From Laguncularia racemosa (taxonomy: Eukaryota; Streptophyta; Magnoliopsida; Myrtales; Combretaceae), in the NCBI GenBank assembly GCA_037954665.1, contig JBBMOL010000250.1:558001-622000 (forward strand): DNA of 64,000 nucleotides, read 5' to 3'. Positions 61,502-64,000 of the stretch are shown in pieces. The first letter of the stretch is position 1. Each line of letters starts with the position of its first letter. A program made the translations under genes and the position numbers. The notes below the pieces were generated by a model, which had not been told where the DNA came from, ran no database searches, and saw only the letters and a list, made by a program, of their open reading frames with translations.

Positions 61502-63918
61502 CTACCAAAAATAGCATGAGTTTTTATTCTTCTCATCTTCATCCTTATCGCCTACGATTCTCTTCCAAAACCAATGCTCTTTCCAGACTTTCTCCATTTG
61601 CTCAATTGGGATGTTCTTGGTCTCAGGCAATAGCCAGTACACAAACATGCTCATAATTGCCACCCAACCCCCAAAAAAATAGAATGTACCAGCTTTCAAG
61701 TGGCATAACATTGACAAGAATGTTTGAGCAACTAAAAAAGTGAAGAGAAACCCCATCGCAACTGTAATACTTTGTGCAGCTGACCGGATCTCTAGTTGGA
61801 ATATTTCACTTGGAACTAACCATCCAAGAGGTCCCCATGACCAAGCAAATCCTGAAACGTATATACATATCAACACTAACACTGAATAAGCATAGTCTTT
61901 GGATACTCCACCATGGTCCCCTAGCTTAGCAACCATTATTGCCCCTGTAACTACTTGCGAGGCTAACATTTGTACACCACCAATCATAAATAATTTTCGT
62001 CGACCAAATTTGTCTGCTATGAGCATTGACACAAATGTTGAGCTAGTACCCACAAGACTTGTCACGATTGTTGATAGAAGAGAAGCACTTTCCCCTAGAT
62101 TAATGGTTCTAAAAAGCATCGGTGCATAAAAAGAAATGACATTGATTCCTGTCACTTGTTGAAAGAAGGGTATAGCCATTGACATAACAAGTTGAGGCCT
62201 ATATTTCCTTTTTAATATTTTATGGAATGGATGATCGGTACTTTTTGAGATTGTGCTTGCTTCAATTAGATCATTTAGCTCTTCCTGGACATTGTTCGTT
62301 CCACGTATGCATTGTAGCATCAATTCAGCCTTTTGATGATTGTTGTTGCACTGGAGTAGACTATTGGGTGTTTCAGGAAGGAAAATGGATCCAACTGTTA
62401 GAATTGCAGCAGGGACTGCTGCCATGGCTAAGGAGACTCTCCAGCCCCAACCTCCTTTAATCTTTTCAGTTTCGTAGTTAACGAGGTTTGCTAATAGAAT
62501 CCCTATGCCTACACATAAATGAAAGCCAATGTTGAAAGCCCCTCGATGTTGTGGTGGTGCCATTTCGGATATATACAATGGGACTGACTGCAAAATCACT
62601 TGAAGCATATAGTCATTTTTCCAGTCATGAAAGATGTTACAATCTAGCTTTTCCTACTACCAAAATTGATCAAATGCTCTAACTTTAAAATTCTCCATGC
62701 TCTAAGGACACCAACTACTTTTTTTATTTCAAAGTTAATTTTGATAAGTGCTTTTTTACTTTTTACTTAATATTTTCTCTCAATTGTGGGTTAAAACTAC
62801 TAGTTAAAATCCATCAAGTGGACATATCAAATAAATGGACCGAGAATGCTAAGTCAAGTAGATAATTTACTTGAAAATTAGCAAATACAATTGAATGTGC
62901 TTGATTAGAGTTCCCTCTCAAAATTTTGGCTTATTCAGTTGTATATGAAGTAGGATTGACTCTACAGTAAAATGATTGCCTTAAACTAAAAGCATAGAGT
63001 ATTGCTAGTTATGTACCTGATTGGCAAAACCGACCCCAATCCCCAATAGAACACGACCAAATATAAGCATGTAGACATTAGAAGCTACACCTCCTAAAGC
63101 TGATCCTGTAAGGAATGCAATCCCTCCAACTAGTATTGATGGCTTCCGTCCAAAAGCTCGAGTGATTGATGAAGCAAAGAAAGAAGCAACTAGGCCAGCT
63201 ATATACAAAGAGGATGTGAAGAGGGTCAATAATTGGCTGTCAAATTTGCAGTAATTGCTGATCTTTGTGTCTTCCCTCATCTTGTTATAAACAATTGGAA
63301 AGAATTTCTTCAGAAATGGTTCCATCGAAGTCACACCACCTTAACAATGATTATGTACTTATTAAAGACAAATCTATAGGTAGAAAAAAGAGCAATTCAT
63401 GTATAGAAATAATACTAAATAAGAAAAGTCATATGTTCAAACAGGCAAAGTTTCTCTAGTAGGCCAATTTAATAGTTTTTCTGCCTATAGTGCATGTTCG
63501 TTGTTATACTAGACTGATTAGTTAGTTATGTTATTAGAGTCAAGAGATTGAGATTTTGAATCCTTACACCATCATTCAAATGCTATTCAATTTAAGTTAT
63601 AAATATAAAAAATTAAGCCATATGTACAAGCTTAATCTTTTAAATCAATTGGTTATAGAGTTAACCTCAACAAATGTAAATCTTAGATTTGTCATGGCTA
63701 ATAAATAAAAAATGGCAACAAAAGAACTTCATTTGACAAATTACAGAACATGATAAGGTTTAGGAAAATGGAGTTAACAAGAAACCTGAAATTCCAATGT
63801 CATATCCAAAAATCATGCCTCCAGTGGTAGCCACCATACAAGATAAGACAACAAATGGGGTTACCCTACCATTATAGCGATTGTTACCATCTCTTCCAAT
63901 AGCCAATCCTATTGCCAT
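61502..63918 (-). CDS. Sugar/H+ symporter of the STP (monosaccharide) family, 3 exons
   Basis: Imports hexoses with protons across the plasma membrane (family knowledge); an MFS protein with 12 membrane segments. Exons: 63786-63918, 63017-63339, 61502-62587; the phases join to 1542 bp, 513 aa, the usual STP length. The start MAIGLAIGRDGNNRYNG is followed by TM1 (PFVVLSCMVATTGGMIFGYD). Signature motifs are RAFGRKPS between TM2 and TM3, LPETPNSL after TM6, QQVTGINVISFYAP in TM7 (about 295-308), FGRRKLF, GPLGWLVPSEIF in TM10 and PETKNIPIEQM after TM12. Cys75 (NYCKFDSQ) and Cys447 (SMLCHLKAG) sit where STP10 has the disulfide that locks its lid domain. The C-tail is short and charged (KDEDEKNKN). 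Which sugar and tissue cannot be read from sequence. Bases 63919-64000 are upstream sequence. Confidence 0.94.
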
Positions 63919-64000
63919 GTATATGGATACTTAGTTCCTTGTAGTCTCTTTAATCTCACTGGTAGCTACTTGATGGAGATAGAGTGTTGTGGTTTGAAGG

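Noticed and set aside
1..64000. Search for CRISPR arrays, operons, biosynthetic clusters, toxin-antitoxin or phage-like systems
   Set aside because: The window is plant nuclear DNA with split genes; repeats present are LTRs, inverted repeats and microsatellites, none with regular spacers.

Overview
The window is plant nuclear DNA, most likely from a core eudicot. The evidence is split genes with GT-AG introns, plant-specific gene families (U-box/USP kinase, plant ceramide kinase, STP hexose transporter, At5g61530-type RhoGAP), plant Copia, Gypsy and L1 retroelements, and very AT-rich intergenic DNA. I cannot name the genus. No prokaryotic system, CRISPR array or secondary-metabolite cluster is visible.

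All four cellular loci lie on the minus strand. (1) 8191-18461 is a dead USP / protein kinase / U-box gene with three in-frame stops, at least three frameshifts and a Copia element (about 12037-17061) inside it. (2) 20741-44745 is a ceramide kinase gene. I rebuilt twelve exons that join in frame to 589 codons plus stop, although two introns have swollen to 5.5 kb and 13.5 kb with transposons. (3) 48776-54055 is an intact nine-exon RhoGAP-domain gene (371 aa). (4) 61502-63918 is an intact three-exon sugar/H+ symporter of the STP family (513 aa).

The ceramide kinase locus is the most structured part. Intron 8 holds a complete Copia element (22690-27618, target duplication AGAAG). Intron 4 holds a nested stack: an element with long terminal inverted repeats (about 30316-43335) contains a full-length L1-type LINE (30975-43109, 14-bp target duplication). 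The LINE in turn contains a complete Gypsy element (34076-40170, 1014-bp LTRs, target duplication GTATG) and what looks like a solo LTR (about 31452-31759). The Gypsy element has a pol frame but no recognisable gag, and its pol frame runs on into the LTR.

The flanks and spacers (1-8190, 44.8-48.5 kb, 55-61.5 kb) are AT-rich. They hold a LINE relic at 5.1-6.2 kb, a 101-bp tandem duplication at 2.7-2.9 kb, several microsatellites and a 560-bp fold-back repeat at 58.03-58.58 kb. The four loci show no obvious joint pathway. I see no novel gene system; the interest is in the transposon architecture, the pseudogene, and an intact ceramide kinase spread over 24 kb. Percent identities and coordinates were worked out by hand.
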